The notes below the pieces were generated by a model. The model was not told the origin of the DNA, searched no databases, and was given only the letters and a program-made list of their open reading frames with translations. A DNA stretch of 64,000 nucleotides from the NCBI GenBank assembly GCA_032716605.1, contig CM064517.1, forward strand, positions 26,258,940-26,322,939. Reading direction: 5' to 3'. Made by a program: the position numbers and the translations under genes. The DNA comes from Paralithodes platypus. Lineage: Eukaryota; Arthropoda; Malacostraca; Decapoda; Lithodidae. Shown piece after piece: positions 1 through 12,427 of the stretch. Within the stretch, counting starts at the first letter, position 1. Each line of letters starts with the position of its first letter.

Positions 1-283
1 CCACTCCATGGCGGGGAGCTGAGGAGGGTGCAGAAACGCCCGGGAAACCAAAGCCCAATCCAGGACCCTGTGCCCCTCAGCAATTATGAAGAGAAAGTTG
101 AGGGGCAAAGGAAAAATGTGACTCTTTGGCTTCCAATCTTGGTAGATTGGGAGGTCAATCCACGGAAAAGACGCCGTCACTTTAGATCTAGAAAACATAT
201 AAGTAAAAGGAACAGTCAGAGTAAGCTATGGGCATGGCAGAGATCGCTCAGTTCTCACTCTGATAGACCAGCCCATCACCAGC
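1..283 (-). mobile_element. SINE-like family S, copy 1 (cut by window edge)
   Basis: Near-identical to the copies at 4616-5045, 12804-13216 and 51405-51814. It lies in the same orientation as the 51 kb copy, so its (AAC)n tail would be left of base 1. The right edge ends with CCAGCCCATCACCA as in the other copies. The open frame across it is repeated in other copies, is disrupted in some, and is not a gene. Confidence 0.8.
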
Positions 284-1762
284 CTTTGTGTTGTTTATGT
301 TCATGTAAGGTACCGTAGTAATTGTGTTATTTGCTTGTATCGGTACCGTACCGGTATTAGTTTACAGGTAGCTCATAATATGCCGTGTTAGTGCTTCAGT
401 AGCTTTTTTTTTTAAGTCACCCTGGAATCGGTATTTGTGTATTATATTATTATTATTATTATATAGGCTATAATTATATATATATATATTTTTTTTTTTT
501 GGGGGGTGGGGGGGTAATGCTTCATGCATCAGTATTTCCTTTATATGCATTATTTACGTACTGGCACCTCTGCTGTATATTTTATTATTTTGTGTAGCCT
601 ATTTTCTATTAACTACTTTTTTACTTCCTGTAAGTTAGCATAATCTTGTTTATTGCCGTATCAGGTTATACGTTTGTCGACTAATGTAAAATCAAGCTGT
701 TCTTCTATAACTAAGAATCTATTTCGCTGTCTTATTTCTTGGAGGTGATAAGTCATCATAACTGTGATGTTAGCTTGCGGGAGCCTGATCGATTGCTGGC
801 ATTGCATCACTGGTAATAATATTCTCATGCTCCAGCTTATCAACTTATATTATCAGCCATCCCACGACTATCGCTGCTTTGGGGTCATTCTTATCTTGAA
901 CACGATACCGCCTTGTCAGTAATACCTGTGGCAGTTTTATATGCTTCGATTGTTTGCGTTTGATTGATTACTTTTCCATTAACATAAGACTTAATAGTAC
1001 CGGGTAAGTAAACTGTGCTGTACTGCAACCCTGCCTTATCTTATCCATGTCAGCATAGACTTAGTTACCGGTATTTGTTATTGATACAGGGCAGGCCTAT
1101 GCTTGTATTACTGTAGCGGAGCCGTGGGTATATTACAGTAAAGTTCGTTAATTAGCGAATAATGTTTCTTCATGAATATACGTGTTAGGTCTGTTATGGG
1201 TGTCTGACTTTTTCTGTCTCTCTTTGCCGGAAAAAAATAATGACCGTGATACTTTAGTGGCCATTTTTCTTTTAGCCTATATATTTATTTATTGTATTAT
1301 ATACCGGTACCGTATATATTTTTTTGATACCGGACATATACTAACCGTAATACTTTAGTGGCCAATACTGTAGGCTCGCCTCTATTGCAAGCGAATTTAA
1401 TTAAACAGGTTTGTACTTGGTAAATTCACACTCCACCATGATCACATTTTGTTCATTGCCCCAAGTTCTTACTTCCCACATTAATTACCGTACGTTTTAT
1501 TTCCTTTTCCGCAATTCACTAGATTACCTCCGGATATTTTTAACCTATTATGTTTTGCCATCTCAATTTCTCTTCCAACCTCTTAATTCCCTCTTTTGTC
1601 TTAATCTGTACTTTTCACGTCTTTCGTCATCCATCCATCTCCTTTAGTTCCCCCTGGTTCCCACGTTTAAAGTTTTTTTGTTTTGTTTTCTATCTTCCGT
1701 ATTAGCTGAGCTGCAAATACGTTTTCTCTAAATTGCTATAACTTGTGTGCCCTCTTCCGTAT
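284..1762. other. AT-rich intergenic DNA, no gene seen
   Basis: Contains (TAT)n near 447-466, a T/G run near 489-515 and several TACCGGTA-type words. A 22-bp motif containing ACTTTAGTGGCCA occurs near 1245 and again near 1345, suggesting a local duplication of about 100 bp. No convincing coding or RNA feature was found. Confidence 0.5.
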
Positions 1763-1976
1763 TTAACCCCTTCAGTACGATGACGTCTTTTTATCACTGA
1801 TTCTGGCTAAAATTAGACGATTTTATGCAGTTCAAGAAGGACCTATGTTATTCAGAGGGTTAATTGAGGTGGTAGATAAGAGTTCTAGAGGTACCGTAGA
1901 TTATAAGGTGCAGAAAATCGTCTACTGTTAACGAGATAATGATAACAAATTACGTGATGGTGCTGAAGGGGGTTAA
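1763..1976. mobile_element. Family B MITE, copy 1 (TTAA target, piggyBac-like)
   Basis: TTAA at 1763-1766 and 1973-1976 flank inverted ends CCCCTTCAGTACGATG and its imperfect complement (GGTGCTGAAGGGG). The interior shares words such as GACGATTTTATGCAG with the copies at 40.6, 48.1, 56.7 and 62.0 kb. TTAA target plus CCC...GGG termini is the piggyBac superfamily signature. It encodes nothing. Confidence 0.8.
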
Positions 1977-2147
1977 TTGTCTGTGAGTGTCCTTTTTCCA
2001 ACGTTATGAATCGGTATAGTATCCTACAGGCTTCATTATCTCAAGTTTTCAATAGCTAGCCTAAACGGCATCGTGCCACAGACCAGGTACTTTATTGTGA
2101 TTTGTGATACCTTATAAAATCGCATCAATTGTAAGGGTCTATATAAT

Positions 2148-2316
<169 letters not shown>

Positions 2317-2386
2317 GACTCGATCACATTTTTTTCTTACTAAGCATGTTTACTTTTACCTATGTATAAAAAACTCCATCATCGGC

Positions 2387-3690
2387 CACCACCCCCTTCC
2401 CCCTCCAGTACCCTTACTCCCCCCAGTGTCCCTCCCCCCACCTCTTTCTTTCTCCAGTAGGCTATCCCTTTCCCCCCTCCAGTATCCCGCCCCACCCATT
2501 TTCCCACCCAGTATCCCCCACCCTTTCCCCTTCAGTATCCTTCCAGCCACCAGTATCCCCCCCCCACCCCTTTCCCCCTCCAGTATCCCTAGTGTCCCTC
2601 CCCCCACCCCTTTACCCCTCCAGTATCCTCCCTCCCTCCCCCACCCCTTTCCCCCTCCAGTATCCCCCCCCCCCCAGTGTCCCTCCCCCACCCCTTTACC
2701 CCTCCAGCATCCTCCCTCCCCCACCCCTTTCCCCCTCCAGTATCCCTCCCCCCACCTTTTCCCCCCCTCCAGTATCCCTCCCCCTATCCCTTTCCCCCTC
2801 CAGTATCCCTCCCCCACCCCTTTCCCCCCTCCAGTGTCCTTTCCCCCAACCCTTTTCCCCTCCAGTATCCCTCACCCACCCCTTGCCCCCTCCAGTGTCC
2901 CTCCCCCCACCCTTTCCCCCCTCTAGTATCCCCCTTCCCCACCCCTTTCCCCCCTCCAGTGTCCCTCCCCCCACCCCTTTCTCTCCCCCCACCCCTTTCT
3001 CCCCCCACCCCTTTCTCCCCCCCCCCTCCAGTGTCCCTCCAGTGTCCCTCCAGTGTCCCTCTCCCACCCCTTTCCCCCCTCCAGTGTCCCTCCCCCCCAC
3101 CCCTTTCCCCCTCCAGTATCCCTCCCCCACCCCTTTCCCCCTCCAGTAGCCCCTCCCCCACCCCCTTCCCCTTCCCCCTCCAGTATCCCTCCCCCACCCC
3201 TTTCCCCCTCCAGTATCCCTCCCCCACCCCTTTCCCCCCTCTGGTGTCCTTTCCCCAACCCTTTTCCCCTCCAGTATCCCTCACCCACCCCTTGCCCCCT
3301 CCAGTGTCCCTCCCCCCACCCTTTCCCCCCTCTAGTATCCCCCTCCCCCACCCCTTTCCCCCCTCCAGTGTCCCTCCCCCCCCCTCCCCCCTCCAGTGTC
3401 CCTCTCCCACCCCTTTCCCCCCTCCAGTGTCCCTCCCCCACCCCTTTCCCCCTCCAGTATCCCTCCCCCCCCCCCTTTCCCCCTCCAGTAGCCCTCCCCC
3501 ACCCCCTTCCCCCTCCCCCACCCCCTTCCCCCTCCCCCTTCCCCCTCCAGTATCCCTCCCCACCCCTTTCCCCCCTCCAGTATCCCTCCCCCACCCCTTT
3601 CCCCCTCCTGTATCTCTCCCCCCCCCCCTTCCCCCTCCAGTATCCCTCCCCCACCCCTTTCCCCCTCCAGTATCCCCCCTCCCCCCTCGT
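2387..3690. repeat. CCCT-rich minisatellite, unit about 30 bp
   Basis: About 1.3 kb of degenerate units built on CCCCTCCAGTATCCCTCCCC followed by CACCCCTTTC. The top strand is almost purely pyrimidine broken by CAG, and each minus-strand unit has four or more runs of three to five G. The proline-rich frames (up to 366 codons) open in several phases on both strands, as expected for a repeat without stop trinucleotides. Confidence 0.95.
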
Positions 3691-4445
3691 ACTTCCTTCC
3701 CACTATATGCTTCCTGTAGGCTATGCTTGACAAGGGAACGTCAGGTAACTTGGAGGAGGAACCGGCAGCTCTCGTAATTTAGCCGGCCCCGGCATTTAGA
3801 ACCTGTGGTGGTGATTTAGGGGTGATCCAATGTCAAAGACTTGGTAGAGTTTTTCATAACCAAGGTACAGTACAGGGCTTTTTCTACCTTAACTACCAGG
3901 TCACATGCGACCGTGAGGTGACTGATTTCCTACCATAGTATATACGCAGATGCACTGGTGAGAAATACGTGTAGGCTACCGCAAGCTGATAGTTGAACAG
4001 CTTGGCTAGGGAGGGACCACAATACAGTTCTCTCAATTCCCTTGAGACCTCTGGTGGACGCTTCGGAACTAGCGCCAGAGCTACGACTGTAGACATCACT
4101 CTACCCAACACATAGGATATGCACAGTTTATCTATTTTTGTGTGATTTTAAACGTTTTTATTATACAGTATACGACTACACTAAGTGCTTATGTAGTATA
4201 GTGATAAAGGGAAAGTCCATATGCAGCTGATAATGACTACAAACATAATTATAAGCTGATTAATTATCATAACAAAATTGGCGCGAAAATACCTGCTGAC
4301 TTTGTATTGTAAATATACGTTATTTATGAATATGGGTTATTTTAAAATATATAAAACAACAGTATGCATAGACCAAAGTATGTGTCAGCTACAGAAATGT
4401 CGACTAACTGCATATATTATAGAATTGTTGAATGAGAGGGAGGGT
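3691..4445. other. Single-copy-looking DNA, no assured gene
   Basis: On the minus strand an ATG at about 4096 opens a frame reading MSTVVALALVPKRPPEVSRE and continuing to about 3893 (about 68 codons). It has moderate GC and no repeat character, but no homology I recognise and no clear splice context. Confidence 0.3.
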
Positions 4446-4549
4446 GGATAGCTCCGCGATGTCGCCCATTTCCCACAATGCACCGCGGTAAACCTTGTGT
4501 TCATGGCGGGTGCCCAACCCCGAAAGGAGTTGAAATAGGGGAGCTATCC
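4446..4549 (+). promoter_or_regulatory. Promoter-like patch with ZNF143/Staf-like and YY1-like sites
   Basis: GC-rich island in AT-rich DNA. TTCCCACAATGCACCGCGG at 4470-4488 resembles the ZNF143/Staf binding motif. ATGGCGGG at 4503-4510 resembles YY1, and its ATG opens an 11-codon frame (MAGAQPRKELK). A 10-bp perfect inverted repeat, GGATAGCTCC (4446-4455) and GGAGCTATCC (4540-4549), brackets the patch, so a small MITE is an alternative reading. Motif matches are by eye from known consensus sequences. Confidence 0.35.
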
Positions 4550-4615
4550 CCCCGCCAAAGGCGGCTTTCTAGGGCCTTTCCTAGCTGATGCTGAGAGGAT
4601 TGGGTTCTAGTCATG

Positions 4616-5045
4616 TGGTGATGGGCTGGTCTATCCGAGTGAGAACTGAGCGATCTCTGCCATACCCATAGCATACTCTGACTGTTCCTTTTACTTATAC
4701 TGTATATCTTCTAGATCTCAAGTGGCGGCGTCTTTTCCGTGGATTGACCTCCCTACTGCAAACCTAGAAGTTGGCAGATTGGGAGCCAAAGCGTCACATT
4801 TTTCCCTTACCCCTCAACTTTCCCTTCATAATTGCTGAGGGGCACAGGGCCTTGGGTGGGGCTTTGGTTTCCCGGGCGTTTCCGCACCTTCCTCAGCTCC
4901 CTGCCTTGGAGTGGCTTCGGTCACCCGGGCTTTGTTAGTGGTAAGCAGGGAGGATTTTGTGGGGGCGCTCGTTTATGGCCTTGGCCTTGCTCGAGACCTT
5001 GGGGCTGTTCGGCCAGACAGCCTGGGGAACAACAACAACAACAAC
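4616..5045 (+). mobile_element. SINE-like family S, copy 2
   Basis: Starts TGGTGATGGGCTGG and ends in (AAC)n. About 430 bp, with a short internal duplication or insertion near 4750-4785 relative to the other copies. No target-site duplication is obvious. Confidence 0.85.
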
Positions 5046-5705
5046 CTTGTGTTCAGCGCCTCTATCGGCCACTGTGGGCATTTATTGGTAGGGAGAATTG
5101 GGATAGCTGAAAAATACCTTTTGGCTTCTGAAGAACTTGAACCCTCGACCTCGTGGTCAGCAATATACATTTCAGTTGTGTGTGTACGGGATGTGTGCGT
5201 TTCTTATTCTTATGAATATGCGGTCGATTGATCGATTAAAAACCTAGATTAATTTGTTTCTTTTTAATTACGATCATTACTTTTATCACTACAACGTAGT
5301 GTTTTTATTTTTGTTTTAAATATATGATTAGGCTATACCCCAAATATTTTTTTTTTTTTTTTTTTTTTTTTGTGAATGGATGTCATCATTAGATGAATGT
5401 ATAGTCTATCTTTTCTCCGACTTGGCTTCGCCCTCCTCTAGTTTTTTTATTTTTATGTACCGGGTACCGTAATGTAAAATGGAGTTATTCGATTTATTTT
5501 ATCACTGCCCTATCTAGGCAATGTGTGTGTGTGTGCGCGCGTGCGCTCTCTCATCATCCTGTCTCGATCCTTAGCCTACAGTGTTGGGAAATGACAGGGT
5601 AGTGATGAAAATATGTGTCGAGTACAAAAATATGAGGACAGATCACAATGCATGCCAATTGGCTTTATCATGAATTCAGCCCAGTGGTGGAAACGAGGGC
5701 ATTGA
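5046..5705. other. AT-rich DNA with poly-T and short TG tract
   Basis: Holds a poly-T run at about 5348-5371 and a short TG/CG tract near 5522-5545. No gene or RNA found. Confidence 0.5.
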
Positions 5706-5917
5706 GGCAGTGTCACACGAGCTCCTTTTCTGTTAAATTGTACTAGCAATTGTAATCTAGCAGCTTCAATATTCAAGCGGTGTCAAAATTCAGCCCCCTA
5801 ATATAATCTACGGTACTTTAAATGTAATTTCTTAATCCAGTGCGAAAGAGCCTCTAAATATTACGAATAATACTTGCTCATCGAAAATTGCCGAAAAAAT
5901 GCTCGTGTGACACCGGC
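5706..5917. mobile_element. Family C MITE, complete copy
   Basis: Inverted ends GGCAGTGTCACACGAGC (5706-5722) and GCTCGTGTGACACCGGC (5901-5917) match in 15 of 17 positions. Single ends of the same family occur near 22960, 33002, 43728, 47563 and 56670. No target duplication could be fixed and the interior is non-coding. Confidence 0.65.
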
Positions 5918-8900
5918 TTTTAGATATTTAGTCTGTCAGTCAGCAGTGGCACTTATGACATTTTGTTACAATTACCCTACATTGCTAGCATTTTTCGCAA
6001 TTTCTGTTCCTATTGTACGTTGCCTCTTTAGCTTTATGAACACTGTAACGTCGTAATTGGGTTCCGGGTAATACCATTGGTGGCATGCCCTGCTTTGCAT
6101 AACATGTCACGTTTTATTGTCGAGGATTCTCAGTTAGAAAACACAATCCTACTTACACTAGCCGATGTATTGTATATTTAGTTTTGTTTTACACTTTGCA
6201 GGTAATTTGTTAACAAACCTTTCCCGATTTGTCCGTTGATTAATAGTCACCACATGTACGGTACTGTTACCCCGGTAGTTGACACAATTAAATTAGATTC
6301 TTCCCGCTTGCGTGTGGAAACTAGGCTAATCTAATTACCACCCTGCTAATTACGATACCGGTACACTAATTCATTTTTAGAGAATCAATTCGACTGATTG
6401 CCTACCGTAGATTTATATCGGTAATATACCGGGTACCGATATGCTATAAACTGAGATGTATTTTAACCATGAAAGCTTGGCAAGAGAACGTGAATATACT
6501 TCACAGATTATGGGACTGGGTCCCACTCGTTTCACCGAAGAGGAGGAAACTAAACAAAATTCTAACATGCTTTGGTCACGCCGGTTTCCATGCAGATCGG
6601 AAGTCGAATCCATACCGTTCGCCTGAAGTACAATGATATATCGGTATTAATGTTGCAACTGGTAGATGTGGTCGGCAGGGTGGTGTGGTGTCGTTGGGGC
6701 TAGCTGTGAGTCAACCGGACAGTCTGGTGGTGGAATCAATATCGGGGCATGGGAACGTTACCATATTACGTGCCCACTCCCACGACACTGCTCAACTGAA
6801 ACGGAAGAAACTGGTTGAAGAGGGTCACATGACCCCCCTTTTTACCTATATTTTTATCAACAACTTGATTCCGACAACATTACCCCATGGCGGTTGTACA
6901 TTGGTATCTGCAAGTAGACTTCTAATATGAAATTAAGTTATCGCGTTCAACACTATTCGTAGGCCTGTAGGTGGACTCATGTAAAATATTAATCAGCCCC
7001 ATAAATCTTTGCCCCTTGAGTGCCTAGGACACTATTGCACATATTATTCCAGTTGTTATTAGGCGATTTTATGAAGAATATCTGGGAACCAAATGTGTTA
7101 AACTATATAGGGATCGGTAACCGTCTAGCTCCCACAAGCTCTTCCTGAATCGAATAATTATAATATTACAATAATAGCCACATAAGAATTAAAGAATGCA
7201 AAATGGTACACTGAGAGGACTGATGATTGTGTGAGTCCCTCTTTAGATTGAAGGGTACCGGTACGGTAGCGTTTCAGTGTTTGAATTGGAGCTGGGGGTG
7301 AAATAGAAGCCAATATATGTGATGGACACATATTAGTTTCATGGGCACAGCCTCTTCGAAATACCTATATTAGGTATACATATAATTGGCCTTTCTAATA
7401 CTTTTATAGTATAGTACGGCACACTAATGTAGTATCAATGTTGTTTAATTCACAGAATCCCCAAAACTCGAAATATGATTAAGTTAACAAGCTTATCCAA
7501 CTGTTACCGTTGCCATATACATTGGCAATGTGTGCGTCGCCTAATGCCATCTATTAGCTTGTAAATATAAACCTAGAGGTCTCGTTAGAGTTGAAGGCTA
7601 TGTGATGAAGCACTAGAATCTTTGTATTGATGCTAAAACACGTTGTATAGAAGAAACATTTACCGGCACCCGTACTTCAATTTGATGTACGGTACCGTAC
7701 GATACTGGCAGGCTAAATACTGACATTCTGGACTTACATTGGCACAACTTTTGTATGGACCAACACTCCCTTTATATAATCAAGGGAGTGCTGGCCCATG
7801 GAATATCCTCCCCTTCATGTCATCGTTACGGTACCTGCCTATTCGGATCATTCATTATTCACATCCTTCCCTTTGTGTCTGTAGGTTCAGATTTCCTCCT
7901 CCCAGTTGGTCTCTATTAGTGCTCATTTGTCTGATTATACCGTACGTCTTAGTAGTTGCTTAATCGTGTCATTGATTTATGTATTCATCGTACCTGGTAC
8001 TATACCGTAACTAATGACATACGGTAGCTTACCGGTGATTTACTTTCTTAATTGTAGGTTTTAAGGTATCATACCTTACCGTACCGGTACTTATTTATCA
8101 TAATACCATTATTACGGTAACTAATTAACCTAACCCATGCAATCTGAGTCTTCACTTTTAAAACTTCTAATAGTCTGCTCAGTTTTTTATATTAATTTGA
8201 TTGTCGATAGGCCAGTGGTAGTCAAAACTAGTTCTATCCTCTTGAGTCTTGATGATATCCTCCAGACTCTGAATGAAATCGTTTAGTTTTAATCAGAATA
8301 AATGAATGCATAGCCTAACCGTGACACCATGGGTCGTATGAAAGGATTATGCCTAAGTTGATATTCGCTTGTCGAGGTGTTGTTGGATTTGATAGAATTG
8401 GATGGGTTGACTGAATTGCTAGCATTAGTTGATCCAGTTGGCAGGTCTGCTGTTAACTCATCCATTTAGGTAACTCTTATATTTTAACTACCCGGTATGT
8501 TTCGATACTGTCAACTTATCAAGCAATTGTATTCAGCTTAGGCTAGATAAAATTGTTAGGGGGCAATGGATATAAACAAATATGAATCCATTTAGATCTA
8601 ATCCATATGGCTCCGAGATATCCATCTTTAAGCTTAATAAATTTGGAAGGCGTGATTGAAATAGTAGGCATCTAGTTAATTTAGCCTATATACCTTATCA
8701 TTTTTATATTGACACTTGGACTGACAAAAATGATGAGTTGATACATTAGGGTTGGTACCGGTATTTAGTTTTGTTCGCCTACCCTATTTGACTTGCCAGA
8801 GTTGAGTTATTTGGTTGCACTAGATGAAGGGCGTAACGCGAGAGGATGAGACTTGCTTTCATCAACCTCCTTCACTCTGCTTGTATTGTGGGATCAGAGA

Positions 8901-9544
8901 GAGAGAGAGGGGGTAGTGGTGAAGGGGAGGAAGAGGAGATGGAGGTCGGGAAGGAAAGGGGGAAAAGAAAGAGGAGGAGGCTGGGAAGGAAGAAGGGGTG
9001 ATGGAGAAAGCAGGAGAGGTGGAATATGAGAAGGATGGAGGGGAGGTAGAGAGTCGATAGGCGAGAATGGAGGAGGACGAGGAAGAGGATGAAGGAAGAG
9101 TGTCCCTTCAGTCATGGGTTGAGTGTCTGCATCACTCAACACACACACACACACACATAGTTTATCTCGGATTGTGCATGGCGTGGTTGTGTGTGTAATT
9201 AGGATCTTCACTTGGTTATCCCTGAATGTGTGTATCTGTGTTTATGTATTTTGCATAGGCTAATGCACGTTGGCTCATGACTCATGTGTTGCCTAGACGC
9301 AGTCGTGTGTGTGTGTGGCCAAAGCATGGGGCGATTCACATGTTTTAATATATTGCTTGTTAAGGTTTGAAAGGCAGAACTAGCGGTTATACATTTCTTT
9401 GAAAGGGTTAATGTAACCTATTTTCGAAATCTTAATTTTTACCATTGAACCCAGGCCTTGGCTATCATACCGTGCAGTACGGTCAAACTAATTTTTGTTC
9501 TGCTTAATTTAATTGCAATAGACCTTTCACATTACGGTTCCGTT

Positions 9545-9547
<3 letters not shown>
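5918..9547. other. AT-rich intergenic DNA, no assured gene
   Basis: Many TACCGGTA/GGTACCGTAC words. A minus-strand ATG frame (6413-6613, 66 codons) and a plus frame (6685-6930, 81 codons, non-ATG start) look non-repetitive but have no recognised homology or splice context. A degenerate family B-like stretch lies near 8219-8350. A purine-rich tract lies at 8895-9085, with a short (CA)n at 9139-9158. Confidence 0.45.
7755..7799 (-). other. 18-bp stem, 9-nt loop hairpin
   Basis: Arms 7755-7772 and 7782-7799 around the loop TATATAATC. On the minus strand all 18 positions pair if two G-U wobbles are allowed; on the plus strand the same positions are A-C mismatches. The stem is too short for a typical animal pre-miRNA. 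Confidence 0.6.
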
Positions 9548-9588
<41 letters not shown>

Positions 9589-9600
9589 GGTATATATATA
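9548..9600. repeat. (TA)n with internal TACCGGTA
   Basis: TA dinucleotide array interrupted once by the palindrome ACCGGT. Confidence 0.95.
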
Positions 9601-10059
9601 CTGTGTATGCCTTAACTAGCTTAACCCATTCTCGGTACTGAACCCGGTATTGCACACCATTGCCGAGCACGGGGAACATGCAAACACAAGCAGAAGAGTT
9701 TGTTTGCGAGTTGTTATAAAAGCAAGAAGCTTCTGTGAATAACAAGGCAGTGGCAGTGTTAGCAAACCTAGCCAGCTCCCTCTGGTGTGTGATGGATGGG
9801 TTGTGATAACACGGACTAATTGGTTTGTCTCCCAACACACCAACAACAAGGATAACGTTGGCTCCCCTTGTGTAACTCCGCGTGGGGATTAATGCGATAT
9901 AGTCGGTGGGCCATATCAAAAAATCACATGATTGGGTACCGTACCGGTACTATTTATTAAAACTTTAATCTTGGAAAAAAAAATATATATCAAAATCACT
10001 AGGCCTATGTTGAAATAACTTTGAAATATATAAACGAAAAACTACCACATGGAATGTAT
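9601..10059. other. No feature seen
   Basis: The minus-strand frame across 9527-9919 runs into the (TA)n array and has no recognised homology. Confidence 0.4.
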
Positions 10060-10284
10060 AGCTACTGACAAATGTTCGTGATGTATTGGGATTTTCATTA
10101 CGGTATGCTGAATATATCCATTAATTTTAAAGTTCAGATCAAATCAGCTATAAATTAATTAATACATATTATGTATTTATTAAATATATAGGCTACCGGT
10201 AGCTGATTTGATTTTAATATCAATATAAATGGATATAATTTCATATAGAAAATCGCAACAGCTCACGAACATTTGTCAGTAGCT
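10060..10284. mobile_element. Foldback element with long inverted arms
   Basis: Outer arms 10060-10081 and 10263-10284 are perfect 22-bp complements (AGCTACTGACAAATGTTCGT...). An inner pair (around ATCAAATCAGCT and AGCTGATTTGAT) extends the fold, so most of the 225 bp can form one imperfect hairpin with an AT-rich centre. No target duplication is evident. Confidence 0.75.
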
Positions 10285-12031
10285 GGCTATCACTATAAGA
10301 GTAAGTGAATTTGTTTTACAAGCAAATTAGTCGCACATATATTAACTTACTCTCGTCATATTCAAGGAATGAGTCAATTTGGGAAGTTATTGTAAATTAT
10401 GTATGAATAAAGAAACTACAATTAAAGTCAACATTTTATATTCAAACTGGTTATCGGTATATTACAAGATGATAATACTACACATTTAACAATGTTAATT
10501 AATACAATAAATAAACATACCGGGTATCAATTTGACAAAATATTAACAATAGGATAAAATGCATACAGAACCTAAAACAATAGTGCTATCGGGTTAGACT
10601 TTCAGCATAACCTCCATAATGTTGTCTTTACTGTGACTTAAAAAGATCTAGTGTTTAATTCTGTATTTCAAAATCATCCCTCACCGTAAATTATATCGTC
10701 GGTATTCTTCCTCGCATGTCACCGTTTTTAGCAACGTGGCACCTCTCACTTTTTATTGGATATTTTCTCACGCCAAGTGACACAGGAATGTGCTCTTAAT
10801 CGGCCTTTCCAATTCAGAAAATCGTATATTTATCTACAGTTTACAGTCACGGTAAACGGTTCTGTAATTCGGAACTCCACGTTTATTGCCATATAACCTA
10901 TCTCATTAGCAACATGTATAACAAACGTAACACACACATAAGGGGTTAATGAATATATACTTACAATCACGAAACAGCTCCTATAAATAGATCTCTAATT
11001 TCATAATAGAAAAAAGTGAGGGTTCCATGATTTTAAAGTTACTATACCTGGTAGTTAAGTTGTTAGCTTGCACCAATATAATCTACTGTGCAATATATTA
11101 CCTATATAATTTTTCCCACCTGATGGTAAATTGACATGTCCCTATCTTGATTATTTAGCTCTTAAGTATATTTTGTAGTTAAATATGTTAAGTATGAAAA
11201 CTGGCATTGATATGACGCAAGGACATAAGTGTGTCATGTTTTCCCATTAAATACATTAGTTGCCAAGTGAATACATTTACGTTCAGCTAAAATCAAACTG
11301 CCTATATTTTTGGCTATATTTAATTTGATATCCTCCTCTTGCAACTAGCCCTGTCTATGCATGCTTTCATATCGTACCCTCGTGTTTCCTTTAATGGTTA
11401 TATTCCTACTGGCATCGTATCTGGTGTATATGTTGTGCCATCCTAATTTCCCAGAGAGGCATTAGGTTTTCCTGTCCCTTTTCTCATCTATTTTCCCTTT
11501 GCTTGCACTCATTTCGTATAATCTTCCTCCTCTTGTGGTTAATGGTACCGGTATTTGTGTGTGTGTGTGTGTGTGTGTTTGCGGTTTCCCATTCGTCCTT
11601 AAGGTTTGAGTTACCGTACTACTTTTCCTCGCTATCGGCATTTAATTATATTCAACTTAGGATCGATCTGTAGGAATCAATGGGTTAAGTACGTACCATC
11701 TAAACTTACCTTTTATCCCAAGAGATCATTCCCAAGTTTACTAAAAAATCGTCTGTGGGTAATTATAAAAATAGACGTTTGGTGGTATATTTTTTGTAAG
11801 GGTTAATTTCTCTTATGCTCTGATTTAAACTTACCGTACTGATTCCCCTCTCCCCCACCTTCTCCCATTGACTCCCTATCCTTTCTCACTTTTACTTAGA
11901 TTCAGTAGTTTGACACAAAGAGCATCGTATGAATATAAATTGTGTTGCTTTTAATACGGTAGAATCCTTAGCACCTAACCTGTAATTTTCTTCTTTCTTA
12001 TCCTCTCACGTCTCGTCTCTTCCTCTTCCAG
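10285..12031. other. AT-rich intergenic DNA with a family I fragment
   Basis: 11214-11315 resembles repeat family I (see 47670-48408). A (GT)n tract lies at 11556-11578. Otherwise no gene seen; 11980-12031 is a pyrimidine-rich run leading to a strong AG acceptor. Confidence 0.45.
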
Positions 12032-12123
12032 ACAAACAGCCTGAGTACGATTTATTTTTCTTGGGTTTAAGGGAAGAAGAAACACATGGCACCAAATTTA
12101 CTCTGGCGCGGACCTGTTTTACT
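12032..12123 (+). CDS. Candidate internal coding exon, unknown protein
   Basis: A long pyrimidine tract ending in CTTCCAG precedes 12032, and ACT|GTTAGT gives a plausible donor after 12123. Only the frame beginning with the last two bases of a codon is open throughout: 30 codons starting KQPEYDLFFLGLREEE and ending on a codon boundary. That phase matches the start of the next candidate exon at 12428. The sequence is non-repetitive and charged-hydrophobic in a protein-like way, but I recognise no domain. A chance open stretch is quite possible. Confidence 0.3.
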
Positions 12124-12427
12124 GTTAGTTAGGCCTAGTAAGGATGAGTAGGTTTGTTATTTTCTATTGTATTCCTCTCCACTGTCCATTCCTTCATGCC
12201 CATCCCCCTCTTCCTACTTCCGTTTAGTTGTTATTTGTATATATTGTATTTGTTATTTATATTTATTTTCACTGTTCTCCGCTCTCCACTCCTCCTTTCC
12301 CATGCTCCTCTTCCCGCCACGTCAGAGGAGAGTGCATTTTTGTCTTGACGCAGTGACCACAGACTCTCTCATCACCGTATTCCCTTCCTCCCCTTCCTCT
12401 CTTTCCCATCCCCTCTCACTCCCACAG

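Noticed and set aside
28..318. 96-codon Arg/Lys-rich frame resembling a protein in several loci
   Set aside because: The same frame recurs in other copies of SINE family S; it is element sequence, not a host gene.
2592..3777. Long proline-rich and glycine-rich open frames on both strands
   Set aside because: They are open in many phases and both strands of a CCCT minisatellite; no start, domain or splice signal supports a gene.
6413..6613. 66-codon minus-strand ATG frame
   Set aside because: Length is within chance for this window, and there is no homology, splice or promoter evidence.
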